A stretch of DNA of 64,000 bases from Acidimicrobiia bacterium (GTDB taxonomy: Bacteria > Actinomycetota > Acidimicrobiia > Acidimicrobiales > Bin134), in NCBI GenBank assembly GCA_022822905.1, contig JAJDYE010000009.1:1-64000 (forward strand), in the 5' to 3' direction. The position numbers were made by a program, and so were the translations under genes. Below, piece by piece: positions 50,161 through 58,781 of this stretch. The notes under the pieces are model-generated. The model saw only the letters and a program-made list of their open reading frames with translations. It searched no databases and was not told where the DNA came from. Numbering within the stretch: position 1 is the stretch's first letter; each line of letters starts with the position of its first letter.

Positions 50161-51440
50161 CCAACGCACAGCCAGGCGACGTCGACCAAGCGTTGAGCGA
50201 GCCACTGGTAGCGCCCTTTGCCGGCTGGGTGGTGCATCCCGATTGGGCCGAGCGGGTGATCAGCCGGGCATACGACAATCTCTCGCCATTGCAGCGCCAG
50301 TCCCTGGTGGCATCGAACCCCTACAGCTACATGAACGTCACCAGAAGCCGGGAGGATCTCTTCGACAACGCCGACCTCTCGCATGACGATTTGGTTGCGC
50401 AGGGCGCCGCTGCCCTCACCCGGTTGCTCAACGCCAACGCATTCGTCCCCTCTGGGCGATCGGCCCTCTATCTCTATCGCCTGACCCACAAGCAGGGCAT
50501 GCAAACCGGAGTGGTGTGCACCGTGCCGGTGCAGGGCTTTGACGACGGGCGCATTCGCATACACGAAAACGTTCACGACGAGCGGGCCGACCTGCTCACC
50601 GCCCATCTTCAAGGTGTGGGGGCCACTTCCAGTCCGGTGGCCATGGCCGTTCGATCTACCGCGGAGCTCTACAACCAGCTGTTTGACATCACCGCCGCCG
50701 CGCCTGCCGATCTGGAGTTCGGATCCACCACGGTGCGGCATCAGGTGTGGACGGTTCCGCACGACTACACAGAATCGCTGGCTGCGGCCTTCGAAAACCA
50801 GGCGTTGTACGTGACCGACGGCCACCACCGCTCGGCCGCCGCGGTGCGAGCCTGGGCCGCCGAGCCGACCAACCCGGCACTGGCTCGGACATTGGCCGTG
50901 GTATTCCCCGATGAACAGCTCCAGGTGCAGGCCTTCCACCGACTGGCCGTCGACCAGCACAACCGCGGCATCGAAGACTGCCTGGCTGCACTCGACGATG
51001 TGACCGAGGTGAGGCCGGTTTTCTCCTCTCGGCAAGCTCGCCCTCCGCAAAGAGGGGTGGTCGGGCTCTATCTGGGGGGTTCATGGCATCAACTGGATTT
51101 GCCTCCAGCAGTTGGCAACGGAGCGGTTAACGGCCTTGATGTGGAGCGGCTTCGGCGATCCATTCTGAGCCCCGTGCTGGGCGCCGACGAGCTGACCCAG
51201 CCCGGGGCAGTGGAGTACCTCCCGGCCTCGCTCGGCTTCGACGAGCTGGCCCGCCGGTGCGATGCCGAGAACCGGGTGGGGTTCGCGCTGCACCCCATGA
51301 CGGTGCGGGAGCTGATGGCGGTGGCCGACGAGAAGGGGCTCATGCCGCCCAAGTCGAGCTTCTTCGCCCCCAAGCCACGCTCCGGCGTATTCCTGCGGAT
51401 CTTGGGTCGGGGCGCCACCTCCCATCTTCCTGCATCCTGA
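50157..51440 (+). CDS. DUF1015-family protein, coupled to serA
   Basis: 427 aa from the GTG at 50157 (GTGA overlap with serA). Signatures of DUF1015 (PF06245): APFAGWVVHPDWAERVISRA near the start, RIRIHENVHDERADLL, YVTDGHHRSAAAVRAW in place of the family's MADGHHRY, and a C-terminal MPPKSSFFAPKPRSGVFLRI. The family is often found beside serA/serC in bacteria and has been proposed to act in serine or related amino-acid metabolism, but no enzymatic activity is established to my knowledge. Translational coupling to serA supports that link here. Confidence 0.9.
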   Translation: MTNAQPGDVDQALSEPLVAPFAGWVVHPDWAERVISRAYDNLSPLQRQSLVASNPYSYMNVTRSREDLFDNADLSHDDLVAQGAAALTRLLNANAFVPSGRSALYLYRLTHKQGMQTGVVCTVPVQGFDDGRIRIHENVHDERADLLTAHLQGVGATSSPVAMAVRSTAELYNQLFDITAAAPADLEFGSTTVRHQVWTVPHDYTESLAAAFENQALYVTDGHHRSAAAVRAWAAEPTNPALARTLAVVFPDEQLQVQAFHRLAVDQHNRGIEDCLAALDDVTEVRPVFSSRQARPPQRGVVGLYLGGSWHQLDLPPAVGNGAVNGLDVERLRRSILSPVLGADELTQPGAVEYLPASLGFDELARRCDAENRVGFALHPMTVRELMAVADEKGLMPPKSSFFAPKPRSGVFLRILGRGATSHLPAS

Positions 51441-51462
51441 CAGAGCAGGTACCGTTGTCGCC

Positions 51463-52653
51463 GTGTTGATCTCGTCGGACTCCCACGTTGTCGAACCGGG
51501 TGATCTGTGGCTGGAGCGCCTGCCCAAGCACCTGCGGGACCGGGCGCCCCGAGCGGTACAGGATCCCGAGAACCACTACTGGTATTTCGAGGCCCCGGAG
51601 ATGGGTCGGGGGGTAAACCTCACGCTTTCCCGCAATGCCGGAATTTCCACCCAGGAAGTGGACGCCGCCCTGGCCGCCGATCCCGATGCCTGGGTCGGAG
51701 CCACGGGCGGGCACGATCCGGTGACCCGGCTGGCTGACATGTGGGTGGACGACACGGTGGCTGACGTGGTCTATCCCACCGCCGGCCTTTCGCTTCTCCA
51801 GTACGACGATGTCGAGCTTCAGCTGGCCTGCATCCAGGTATACAACGACTGGCTAGCCGAGTTCTGCGCGGTGGACTCCGACCGGATCATTGGCATCGCC
51901 ATGATCCCCACCTGGGACATCGACGTGGGCGTGGCCGAGCTCAACCGCTGCGGCGACTTGGGTCTCCGAGGCGCCATCATCTGGAGTTCGCCGCCCGCCA
52001 CCCGGGAGTACAGCTTCTTCTCCAACCGCTACGAGCCACTGTGGGCCACCGCCGCCGAACGGTCCATGCCGATCTCCATCCACATCTTTGGCGGCCACCA
52101 AACTAAGGGCATCAGCAACTACGGCGTCACCGTGGAGGGCACCTACTACTTCGGGATCACGGCGCGCGATGAGCTGGCCCAAACCACAGCCGAGCTGATC
52201 GCCGCCGGAGTGTTCGAGCGCCACCCCAACCTGCGGATCGTGGCCGCCGAGGGGGGCATCGACTACGCCGCCCGGCTGGAGCAGCGGCTCGACCTAACCT
52301 ACAGCGGCGCTTGGAGCCGGATCGACGACACGCTGACCATGAAGCCGTCGGAGTACTTCCGGCGCAACGTTTACCTCACCTACATCGAAGACCCCATCGG
52401 GCTGAACAACCTCAGGTTCACCGGCAGCGACCATTTCATGTGGTCCAGCGACTACCCCCACGGCGCAGCCACCTGGCCCCGGTCCCGCGAGTTCGCCACC
52501 AATGAATTCAACGAGGCCGGTGTGAGCGAGGCCGACCGGCACAAGCTCACCCTCACCAACGTGGCCGAGTTGTACGGCATCGACTTGGAGACGGTGAGCC
52601 AGCCATCTCCGGTCATCGCCGACCAAGTGGCAGAGGCTCCAGCGGCTAACTGA
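51463..52653 (+). CDS. Amidohydrolase-2-family metal hydrolase
   Basis: 396 aa, GTG start. Metal-dependent TIM-barrel (PF04909): ISSDSHVVEPGDLWLERLP holds the first D-x-H, PISIHIFGGHQTKG the middle His, and FMWSSDYPHGAATWP the late Asp/His motif. Family members decarboxylate aromatic acids (gamma-resorcylate, ACMS) or hydrolyse C-N/C-O bonds. It is a paralogue of the amidohydrolase at 60407 (shared VVEP.LW and SDYPH/TDYPHA.GTWP patterns). It lies 22 bp after DUF1015. Its 3' end overlaps the convergent globin gene by 8 bases. Confidence 0.88.
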   Translation: MLISSDSHVVEPGDLWLERLPKHLRDRAPRAVQDPENHYWYFEAPEMGRGVNLTLSRNAGISTQEVDAALAADPDAWVGATGGHDPVTRLADMWVDDTVADVVYPTAGLSLLQYDDVELQLACIQVYNDWLAEFCAVDSDRIIGIAMIPTWDIDVGVAELNRCGDLGLRGAIIWSSPPATREYSFFSNRYEPLWATAAERSMPISIHIFGGHQTKGISNYGVTVEGTYYFGITARDELAQTTAELIAAGVFERHPNLRIVAAEGGIDYAARLEQRLDLTYSGAWSRIDDTLTMKPSEYFRRNVYLTYIEDPIGLNNLRFTGSDHFMWSSDYPHGAATWPRSREFATNEFNEAGVSEADRHKLTLTNVAELYGIDLETVSQPSPVIADQVAEAPAAN

Positions 52654-53080
52654 TCGGCAGGCTTCGAGAATCAGACGGCGGCGCGGGCGGCTGCTTGTTG
52701 ATGAGGTGGGTGGCGGCCGACTCGAAGTAGTCCAACATGGCAGTGTGGATTTCCTCGGGCAGTTCCGCCGCAGCCAGCGACAACCGCATGTGGCCCATCC
52801 AGGCATCCCGCTCGGCACCGCCGATCTCAAACGGGGCGTGGCGCATCCGGAGCCGAGGATGGCCCCGCTCAGCGCTGTAGTACGGGGGTCCGCCCCAATA
52901 CTGGGCCAAGAACCCGGCCAGTCGATGCCGGGAGGGACCCAGATCCTCGGGATACAAGGGCCGGAGCACCGGGTCATCGGCCACCCCGTCGTAGAAGCGG
53001 TCCACCAGCTGGTCGAAAAAGGCCTGACCGCCCACTGCGTCGTACACCGACTGCTCCACCCGCCTAGCGTATTGCGGCAT
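52646..53080 (-). CDS. Truncated hemoglobin, group II-like
   Basis: 144 aa from the ATG at 53080; an ATG at 53092 would add four residues. Heme protein of the 2-over-2 globin fold: VYDAVGGQAFFDQLVDRFYD (B helix region, VGG motif), DPVLRPLYPEDLGPSRHRLA, QYWGGPPYYSAERGHPRLRM with the proximal His in the GHPRLR motif, then APFEIGGAERDAWMGHMRL. This is the trHbO pattern of actinomycetes, binding O2 or NO and possibly detoxifying it. The start codon shares two bases with the divergent SixA start, so each gene's ribosome-binding region must lie in the other's coding sequence or transcript. Confidence 0.9.
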   Translation of the reverse strand: MPQYARRVEQSVYDAVGGQAFFDQLVDRFYDGVADDPVLRPLYPEDLGPSRHRLAGFLAQYWGGPPYYSAERGHPRLRMRHAPFEIGGAERDAWMGHMRLSLAAAELPEEIHTAMLDYFESAATHLINKQPPAPPSDSRSLPIS

Positions 53081-53549
53081 GTCAGCGGTCATCTTCTTGA
53101 GGCACGCCAAGTCGGACTGGAACGCCGGCACAGACGACGATCTCAGTCGACCGCTGGCCGAACGCGGACGCCGGGCAGCAGCCGCCGTCGGCACCTTTCT
53201 TGCCGAGGCCGGTCATGTCCCGAATTTGGCTTTGTGCTCACCAGCCGTCCGGGCCCGCCAAACCCTTGAATTGGCGGTGGCGTCCGGCAACTGGACCTGC
53301 CCGATCGAGACCGCCGACGAGCTCTACTACGGCTCAGTCGATCACATGGTCGCTCTGGCCTGTCGACGGCAGGTTCCGGTGCTCATGCTGGTCGGGCATG
53401 AGCCGACAATGTCCAGCGCTCTGGGGTACTTGACGGGAGCCGATCTGCGCATGCCCACCGGCGCCATCGCCCGGGTGAATCTCAACCTCGACAACTCCGG
53501 CGAACTGGAATGGCTCATCCCCCCACGCCTGCTCACCGACCGACAGTGA
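53079..53549 (+). CDS. SixA-type histidine phosphatase
   Basis: 156 aa. Phosphohistidine phosphatase-like member of the histidine phosphatase superfamily: FLRHAKSDWNAG carries the catalytic RHA(K), ERGRRAAAAVG follows, and VGHEPTMSSALGYLTGADLR holds the second His. The RHAK rather than RHG start is the SixA hallmark; E. coli SixA removes phosphate from histidine phosphocarriers. Here the substrate is not known. The ATG at 53079 overlaps the divergent globin ATG. It is convergent with rmuC, 4 bp apart. Confidence 0.9.
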   Translation: MSAVIFLRHAKSDWNAGTDDDLSRPLAERGRRAAAAVGTFLAEAGHVPNLALCSPAVRARQTLELAVASGNWTCPIETADELYYGSVDHMVALACRRQVPVLMLVGHEPTMSSALGYLTGADLRMPTGAIARVNLNLDNSGELEWLIPPRLLTDRQ

Positions 53550-53553
53550 TCTT

Positions 53554-54963
53554 TCAGTCGCCCTCCGCCTCCGTCAGTTCCGGTGCGGCCGGCTCGGCTG
53601 TGGCCTCAACCAACTCTTGAGCTGCGACGGGCCGAGCGATCGCCTCTACGGAGGTTGCTGATTCGATCTGCTTGCCGCCAGCGACCACGCCCCAGTCTTC
53701 AAATTTACGGGCTCGGGGAAGCACCCGGCCTTCCAGCGAGCCAATGCTCCTGTTGTAGGCATCAACCGCTCTACTCAGCCCCTTGCCCACGCCATCAACG
53801 TGGCCGGCATAGACCCTCAGACTGTCGTATAGGTCGGCAGCCCCGTCGGCGATCTTCTGGGCGTTTTCCTGAAGATCCTGCTGCTGCCATGCCACCGCCA
53901 CAGTCCGGAGGAAAGCCAGCAACAAGCCAGGAGTGGCGATGAGCACTCGGTGCTTCTGCCAGGCGTCTTCCCACAGCGTGGGCTTCACGTCCATGGCTGC
54001 GTCCAGGATGGGCTCAGCAGGAACGAACATCACCACGAAGTCGGGCGACCCATCGACTGCCGAGGCGTAGTCGCGGTCACCCAGGGTCTTGGCGTGGCCC
54101 ATGAGCGTGTTGGCGTGGCTGTTCAACAATTCGCTCTGGCGCTGTTCATCATCGGAGTGGTGCGCGTCGAGGTAGGAGCTCAACGGGGTCTTGGCGTCGA
54201 TAACCACCTCCAGGCCGCCGGGGATGTGGACCACCGCATCGGGCCTTCCCCGGCCTTCGCCCAAATCGATGGTGTCCTGCTCAACGAAGTCGATGTGCTC
54301 GCTCAACCCCGATAGCTCCAGGATGTTGCGAAGCTGCTGCTCCCCCCATTGCCCCCGCATCTGCGGGGACCGCAGGGCCTCGCTGAGGTCCTGAGCCGTG
54401 TCCCGCAGCTGGCCCACCTGGTTCCGCAGCACGTCGTAGGCCCCTTTGCGGTCTTTCTCCATCTCCGTTACCTGCTTCTCGAACTTGTCCAGGTTCTCCT
54501 TGACCGGCTTGACCAGCTCGTCAATGGCCTTCTGGCGCTTCTCCAGATCGGTGTCGCTGAGCTGGCGCTGGGTCTCGAACTGCTCTTTGGCCTGCTCCAA
54601 GAAGGTCGCGCTGTTGGCCCTGGCCACATCGGCGGCAATGCCCTTGAACTGGGTCTCGATCTGTGTGCGAGCCTCGGCTAGCTCCTCGGTGCGAGCGTGG
54701 TGGTCGGCCCTTACCGCGGCCAACTCGGTCCGAGCTGAATCACGCTCGTCTCGGACCTCCTTCAGCTCATTCCGGGCTGAATCACGCTCGCCTCGGGCCT
54801 CACTGAGCTGGGTGTCGCGCTCGGCCAACTGGGTCTCCAGCTGAGCCACCCGAGTCCTAGAGTCGTCAGCTCCACCCGCAATGCCAGCAAGGCGCCACCG
54901 CTGCACCATGACGGCCAGCGCGACCACTGCGACCGCAACAACGATGAGAAGAACAATCTCCAT
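53554..54963 (-). CDS. rmuC: DNA recombination protein RmuC
   Basis: 469 aa. N-terminal transmembrane helix (EIVLLIVVAVAVVALAVMVQ), then a coiled coil of about 100-150 residues (AELDTQLSEARGERDSARN-type heptads), then the RmuC nuclease-like domain: QMRGQWGEQQLRNILELSGL, RPDAVVHIPGGLEVVIDAKT (the D...E/DxK metal motif), DFVVMFVPAEPILDAAM, and LLAFLRTVAVAWQQQDLQEN. It limits inverted-repeat rearrangements in E. coli and belongs to the PD-(D/E)XK clan. Single gene, minus strand. Full length with acidic C-terminal tail. Confidence 0.95.
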   Translation of the reverse strand: MEIVLLIVVAVAVVALAVMVQRWRLAGIAGGADDSRTRVAQLETQLAERDTQLSEARGERDSARNELKEVRDERDSARTELAAVRADHHARTEELAEARTQIETQFKGIAADVARANSATFLEQAKEQFETQRQLSDTDLEKRQKAIDELVKPVKENLDKFEKQVTEMEKDRKGAYDVLRNQVGQLRDTAQDLSEALRSPQMRGQWGEQQLRNILELSGLSEHIDFVEQDTIDLGEGRGRPDAVVHIPGGLEVVIDAKTPLSSYLDAHHSDDEQRQSELLNSHANTLMGHAKTLGDRDYASAVDGSPDFVVMFVPAEPILDAAMDVKPTLWEDAWQKHRVLIATPGLLLAFLRTVAVAWQQQDLQENAQKIADGAADLYDSLRVYAGHVDGVGKGLSRAVDAYNRSIGSLEGRVLPRARKFEDWGVVAGGKQIESATSVEAIARPVAAQELVEATAEPAAPELTEAEGD

Positions 54964-55068
54964 AGGCCCGCCATCCTAGAAACCCCCGGTGACAGTTTCC
55001 GGCCAAGGCTTCAACCAGCGGCTTGGCCTAACCTGCAACCCGCCCGCCCATCGAAGAGGAGGCCCCAA

Positions 55069-56145
55069 GTGACCCAGATGAACGAGCTCGGTTTCTACAC
55101 CCTGGCCGGGGCGCCGGAGTCGCCTCGGGAGTTGATCGACGAGGTCCGCCAGGCCGAGGAGCTGGGCATCGGCAACGTGTTCATCAGCGAGCGGTTCAAC
55201 ATCAAAGAGGCGGCCACTTTGTCGGGCGCGGTCGGCGTGGCCGCCGAGAACATGGGAATCGCCACTGCGGCCACCAACCACCACACCCGCCACCCGGTGG
55301 TAACCGCGGCCTACGCCATGACCATGCACAAGCTAACCGGAGGGCGCTTCTGCCTGGGCCTAGGCCGGGGGGTCGACCGCCTCTCCCAAGCCTTCGGCCT
55401 GCCCCCCATAACCACCGCCCAAATGGAGGACTTTGTGGGCATCATGCGCCGGCTGTGGCGGGGCGAGGCCATCTTCAATCATGAAGGCCCGATTGGGAAC
55501 TATCCGGTGTTGACCCTCATGGGAGCAAGCAGCGAGCACATCCCCATGGCCCTCACCGCCTTCGGCCCCAACTCCCTGGCCCTGGGCGGGCGCTGCTTCG
55601 ACGCGGTAGTGCTGCACACGTTCTTCACCGACGAGACCACCGCCCGGGTGGTTGGCGACGTCAAGCGAGCCGCTGAGGCAGCGGGGCGCGACCCGGCTTC
55701 GGTGAAAGTGTGGAGCTGCTTCGCCACCATCGGCGACCACCTGCCCGAAGACGTGAGGCTCAAGAAGACGGTGGGCCGCATGGCCACCTACCTCCAGGGC
55801 TACCCCGAGCTGATGGCCCGCACCAACAACTGGGATCCCGCCGCGCTGGAACGCTTCCTCGCCGACGAGTTGGTGGCCAACTTCCAAGGCGCCATCGATC
55901 AGGTGGCCACCACTGAGCAGCTCGAGCACATCGCCACCCTCATCCCCGACGAATGGCTCGCCCCCGCCGCCACCGGCACGCCCGCCCAGTGCGTGGAGAA
56001 GATCCGCGGCCAGTTCGACCTCGGCTGCGACGGCGTCATCCTCCACGGCGCCAGCCCCACCCAACTCCGCCCGATCGTGGAGGAGTACACCCACACCCGC
56101 CCCACCGAAAAATTCGACCACCTCCCCGCCAACCCCGGCGGCTGA
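55069..56145 (+). CDS. LLM-class F420-dependent oxidoreductase
   Basis: 358 aa, GTG start with GAGGAGG at 55056-55062. Luciferase-like barrel: GFYTLAGAPESPRELIDEVR, NVFISERFNIKEAATLSGAV, TAATNHHTRHPVVTAAYAMT, GRFCLGLGRGVDRLSQAFGL and a GCDGVILHGASP ending. This pattern fits the subgroup I know as TIGR03857, an actinobacterial F420 enzyme of unknown substrate. It leads a plus-strand run with a hydrolase, a second LLM protein and a cupin; spacing to the hydrolase is 21 bp. Confidence 0.9.
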   Translation: MTQMNELGFYTLAGAPESPRELIDEVRQAEELGIGNVFISERFNIKEAATLSGAVGVAAENMGIATAATNHHTRHPVVTAAYAMTMHKLTGGRFCLGLGRGVDRLSQAFGLPPITTAQMEDFVGIMRRLWRGEAIFNHEGPIGNYPVLTLMGASSEHIPMALTAFGPNSLALGGRCFDAVVLHTFFTDETTARVVGDVKRAAEAAGRDPASVKVWSCFATIGDHLPEDVRLKKTVGRMATYLQGYPELMARTNNWDPAALERFLADELVANFQGAIDQVATTEQLEHIATLIPDEWLAPAATGTPAQCVEKIRGQFDLGCDGVILHGASPTQLRPIVEEYTHTRPTEKFDHLPANPGG

Positions 56146-56166
56146 TGGCGCGAGCGGTATAGCGTC

Positions 56167-56970
56167 ATGGCGATGCAAACCGTGACAACCACTGTTGCCG
56201 GGCTGGGGATGCGGGAGTTCACTGGGGGGTCGGGCGATCCGCTGGTGATGCTGCACCACTCGTTTGGGAACCCGGGATGGATGCCGATCCACGAAGCCCT
56301 GGCCTATCATTACACCGTTCACGCATTGGATTTGCCGGGCTACGGCGGGACAGACGGGTCGGAGCGACCGGAGTGGGCTCGCCATCCTCGGGATCTGGCC
56401 TTGCTGGTGGGCCAGTGGCTGCGGGCCAAGGAGCTCGGGCCGGTCGAGTTGGTGGGCTGCGGATTCGGGGGTTGGGTGGCAGCCGAGTTGGCCACCATGT
56501 CCCCCGAACTGCTCAAGCGACTCGTTCTGGTGGGCGCAGCGGGGCTGCTGCCCGAAAATGGCCGAATCTACGACCAGTTCTTGGTGTCGCACTCCAATTA
56601 TGTGGAGGCCGCCTTCTCCAGTACCGAGGCCTTCGAGGCGATCTATCCCCGCAACGGCGACGAATCCGAGGAGCATCCGCTGGGCGACGACACTCTGGTG
56701 GTGTGGGACATGAACCGGGAGATGACCACCCGGGTGGGATGGAAGCCCTACATGTACAACCGCCGGCTGCGGCCCCTGCTGGGAGGCGTCACCATCCCCG
56801 CCCTGGTGGTGTGGGGCGACAACGATGCCGTGGTGCCCATGGAGTGCGCCCATGCCTATGTCGAGGCCCTGCCCGATGCCCGCCTGGAGATCGTCCCCGA
56901 CTGCGGCCACGCCGTCGATCTCGAAGCCCCCGAATCACTCGCCGCCATAATCACCGGAGGAGAAGGCTGA
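56167..56970 (+). CDS. Alpha/beta hydrolase with a cysteine nucleophile
   Basis: 267 aa. Alpha/beta-hydrolase fold: oxyanion HHSFGNPGW, LDLPGYGGTDGS, nucleophile elbow VGCGFGGWVAAE with Cys98 in place of the usual Ser, acid Asp220 in WGDNDAVVP and base His248 in DCGHAVDLE. A Cys nucleophile is known in dienelactone hydrolase-type enzymes and lowers ordinary esterase activity. No signal peptide. It sits in front of an LLM oxidoreductase with which its stop overlaps (TGATG), so they are co-translated; likely cleaves a product of the upstream or downstream flavin enzyme. Confidence 0.88.
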   Translation: MAMQTVTTTVAGLGMREFTGGSGDPLVMLHHSFGNPGWMPIHEALAYHYTVHALDLPGYGGTDGSERPEWARHPRDLALLVGQWLRAKELGPVELVGCGFGGWVAAELATMSPELLKRLVLVGAAGLLPENGRIYDQFLVSHSNYVEAAFSSTEAFEAIYPRNGDESEEHPLGDDTLVVWDMNREMTTRVGWKPYMYNRRLRPLLGGVTIPALVVWGDNDAVVPMECAHAYVEALPDARLEIVPDCGHAVDLEAPESLAAIITGGEG

Positions 56971-58262
56971 TGTTCCTGTCGTATTTCACCGAGCAGCCCA
57001 TGAGCGCCTACCCGGCCGACGAGGGCTTGAAGGAGGGCTTCACCTCGGTGATGTTCTCCAACAAGTACTACGACCCAGTAGAGGGCAGCCGTCTGTTCAA
57101 TGAGCGCATCGAGGAGTACAAGCTGGCCGATCAGGTGGGCTTCGACGGGATCATGGTGAACGAACACCACAACGCCCCGTTCTGCATGCAGGCCCGCATC
57201 ACCGTGATGTCGAGCATCCTGGCCGCCATCACCGAGAACGCCAAGATCGTGCAGCTCGGCAACCCGCTGCCCACCTACGACAGCCCGTTGATGTTCGCCG
57301 AGGAGATCGCCATGATCGACATGATCTCCAAGGGCCGCCTCATCTCGGGCATCGTGCGGGGCGCCGGGCAGGAGTCGGTGTGCCTCAACGCCAACCCGGC
57401 CTACAACCGGGAGAGGTTCAACGAGGCCCACGACCTGCTGGTGAAGACCATGACCGACGACGGCCCGTTCTCCTGGGAGGGCGAGCACTTCCAGTACCGG
57501 GTGGTAAACCCCTGGGCTCGGGTGCTGCAAAAGCCCCACCCCCGCATCTGGGTGCCCGGCGTGTTCAGCGCCGAGACCATCCGCTGGGCCGCCCAGCACC
57601 GCTATCCCTACATCTCGCTCAACACGCCCCTTCATCTCACCGGTGAGCTCTGGGAAATCTACGACCAAGCGGCCCGGGCAGTGGGCTATGAGCCCGGACC
57701 GGAGAACCGGGGCTACTTGCTGAGGGTCCATGTGCAAAAGGACGGCGACAAGGCCCGGGAGAACGCCCGGGAGTTCATGTGGATGCAGGGCGAGTTCACC
57801 GGCATCGGCCATCCCTACTGGGTGAGCCCGTCGGGCTACGGCTCATCGGCCCGTCGGCTGGACTACGCCAAGATGGCCAACGCAGAGGTGCGAGGCTCTC
57901 GGGCCGCCCCGTTCGAGCAGCAACTGGCCGCTCGGGAGATAGTGGCCGGCACCCCCGACGAGGTGATCGCCGAACTGCGGGTGGTGCTGGAGACGTGCCG
58001 CCCGTCGATCCTCATGCTGTGGGGCAACGACGGGGACGTCAACCACGACGACTCCCTGCGGTGCATCGAGCTGATGGGCACCGAGGTGCTGCCCGCCCTG
58101 CGGGACATCGGCGACGAGCTGGGACTCCATGACCCCTTCGAGCTGGACTCCCCGATCAGCCTGGCCCTCACCCCGCCCGACGAGCTGAACCCGATCGAGT
58201 CGGCCGCCGACGAGCGGCCTGAGGACACCTCGGACAGCCGGTCGCTGAAGATGTTCCGATAA
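56970..58262 (+). CDS. LLM-class flavin-dependent oxidoreductase/monooxygenase
   Basis: 430 aa from the ATG at 56970, with GGAGGAGAAGG just upstream and overlapping the hydrolase stop. Luciferase-like barrel of the longer bacterial type: ADQVGFDGIMVNEHHNAPFC, AKIVQLGNPLPTYDSPLMFA, SKGRLISGIVRGAGQES, and a GTPDEVIAELRVVLETCRPS closure. The NEHHN motif is typical of FMN-using alkanal monooxygenase-like LLM enzymes. Needs a flavin reductase, not seen nearby. It overlaps the cupin gene by one base. Confidence 0.9.
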   Translation: MFLSYFTEQPMSAYPADEGLKEGFTSVMFSNKYYDPVEGSRLFNERIEEYKLADQVGFDGIMVNEHHNAPFCMQARITVMSSILAAITENAKIVQLGNPLPTYDSPLMFAEEIAMIDMISKGRLISGIVRGAGQESVCLNANPAYNRERFNEAHDLLVKTMTDDGPFSWEGEHFQYRVVNPWARVLQKPHPRIWVPGVFSAETIRWAAQHRYPYISLNTPLHLTGELWEIYDQAARAVGYEPGPENRGYLLRVHVQKDGDKARENAREFMWMQGEFTGIGHPYWVSPSGYGSSARRLDYAKMANAEVRGSRAAPFEQQLAAREIVAGTPDEVIAELRVVLETCRPSILMLWGNDGDVNHDDSLRCIELMGTEVLPALRDIGDELGLHDPFELDSPISLALTPPDELNPIESAADERPEDTSDSRSLKMFR

Positions 58263-58729
58263 TGGGCGAACAACAACCCCAGGTGTCCTACATCCACGCC
58301 GAAGACATGGACTTCGCCGAGGTGAAGAGCCAGCAGCACGCCGACGGCCGCCGGGTGTCGGTATGGCTGAAGCTGATGGAGCTGACCCAAGAGCGAGCCG
58401 TGTACCACACGCGATACGACCCCGGCCTGGTGCTGGAGCGCCACGGCCACAACAGCGACCACTTCATTTTCGTCATCGACGGCGAGGTCACCTTCGACGA
58501 GGAGGTGTGCCGGGCCGGAACCCTCATCAAGCTCCCCCACTTGGCCACGTTCGGCCCCATCAAAGTGAGCGACCAGGGCGCCGAGATCTTGGAGATCTAC
58601 TTCGGCGACTCCCGCCCCGCCCCCGCCGACAAGGCCGAGCACGCCGCCATCCTCGAAGAGCGCGGCATCACCGAACTCCCCCACCCCCCACTAGACCTCC
58701 CCGACTGGTTCGGCCCGAGGACCGACTAA
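58262..58729 (+). CDS. Cupin-domain protein
   Basis: 155 aa. Single small beta-barrel: LVLERHGHNSDHFIFVIDGE carries the first cupin motif with candidate metal His/His/Glu (H-x-H-x3-H), and LIKLPHLATFGPI the second. It lacks any DNA-binding part. Such proteins may be isomerases, dioxygenases or binding proteins. The ATG shares one base with the stop of the LLM gene (TAATG). Last gene of the four-gene plus-strand run. Confidence 0.87.
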   Translation: MGEQQPQVSYIHAEDMDFAEVKSQQHADGRRVSVWLKLMELTQERAVYHTRYDPGLVLERHGHNSDHFIFVIDGEVTFDEEVCRAGTLIKLPHLATFGPIKVSDQGAEILEIYFGDSRPAPADKAEHAAILEERGITELPHPPLDLPDWFGPRTD

Positions 58730-58781
58730 CTCTCCAATCCCCGAATCTCAGCGGCAGTGAATCGAGGGCGGGGGGTGGCGC

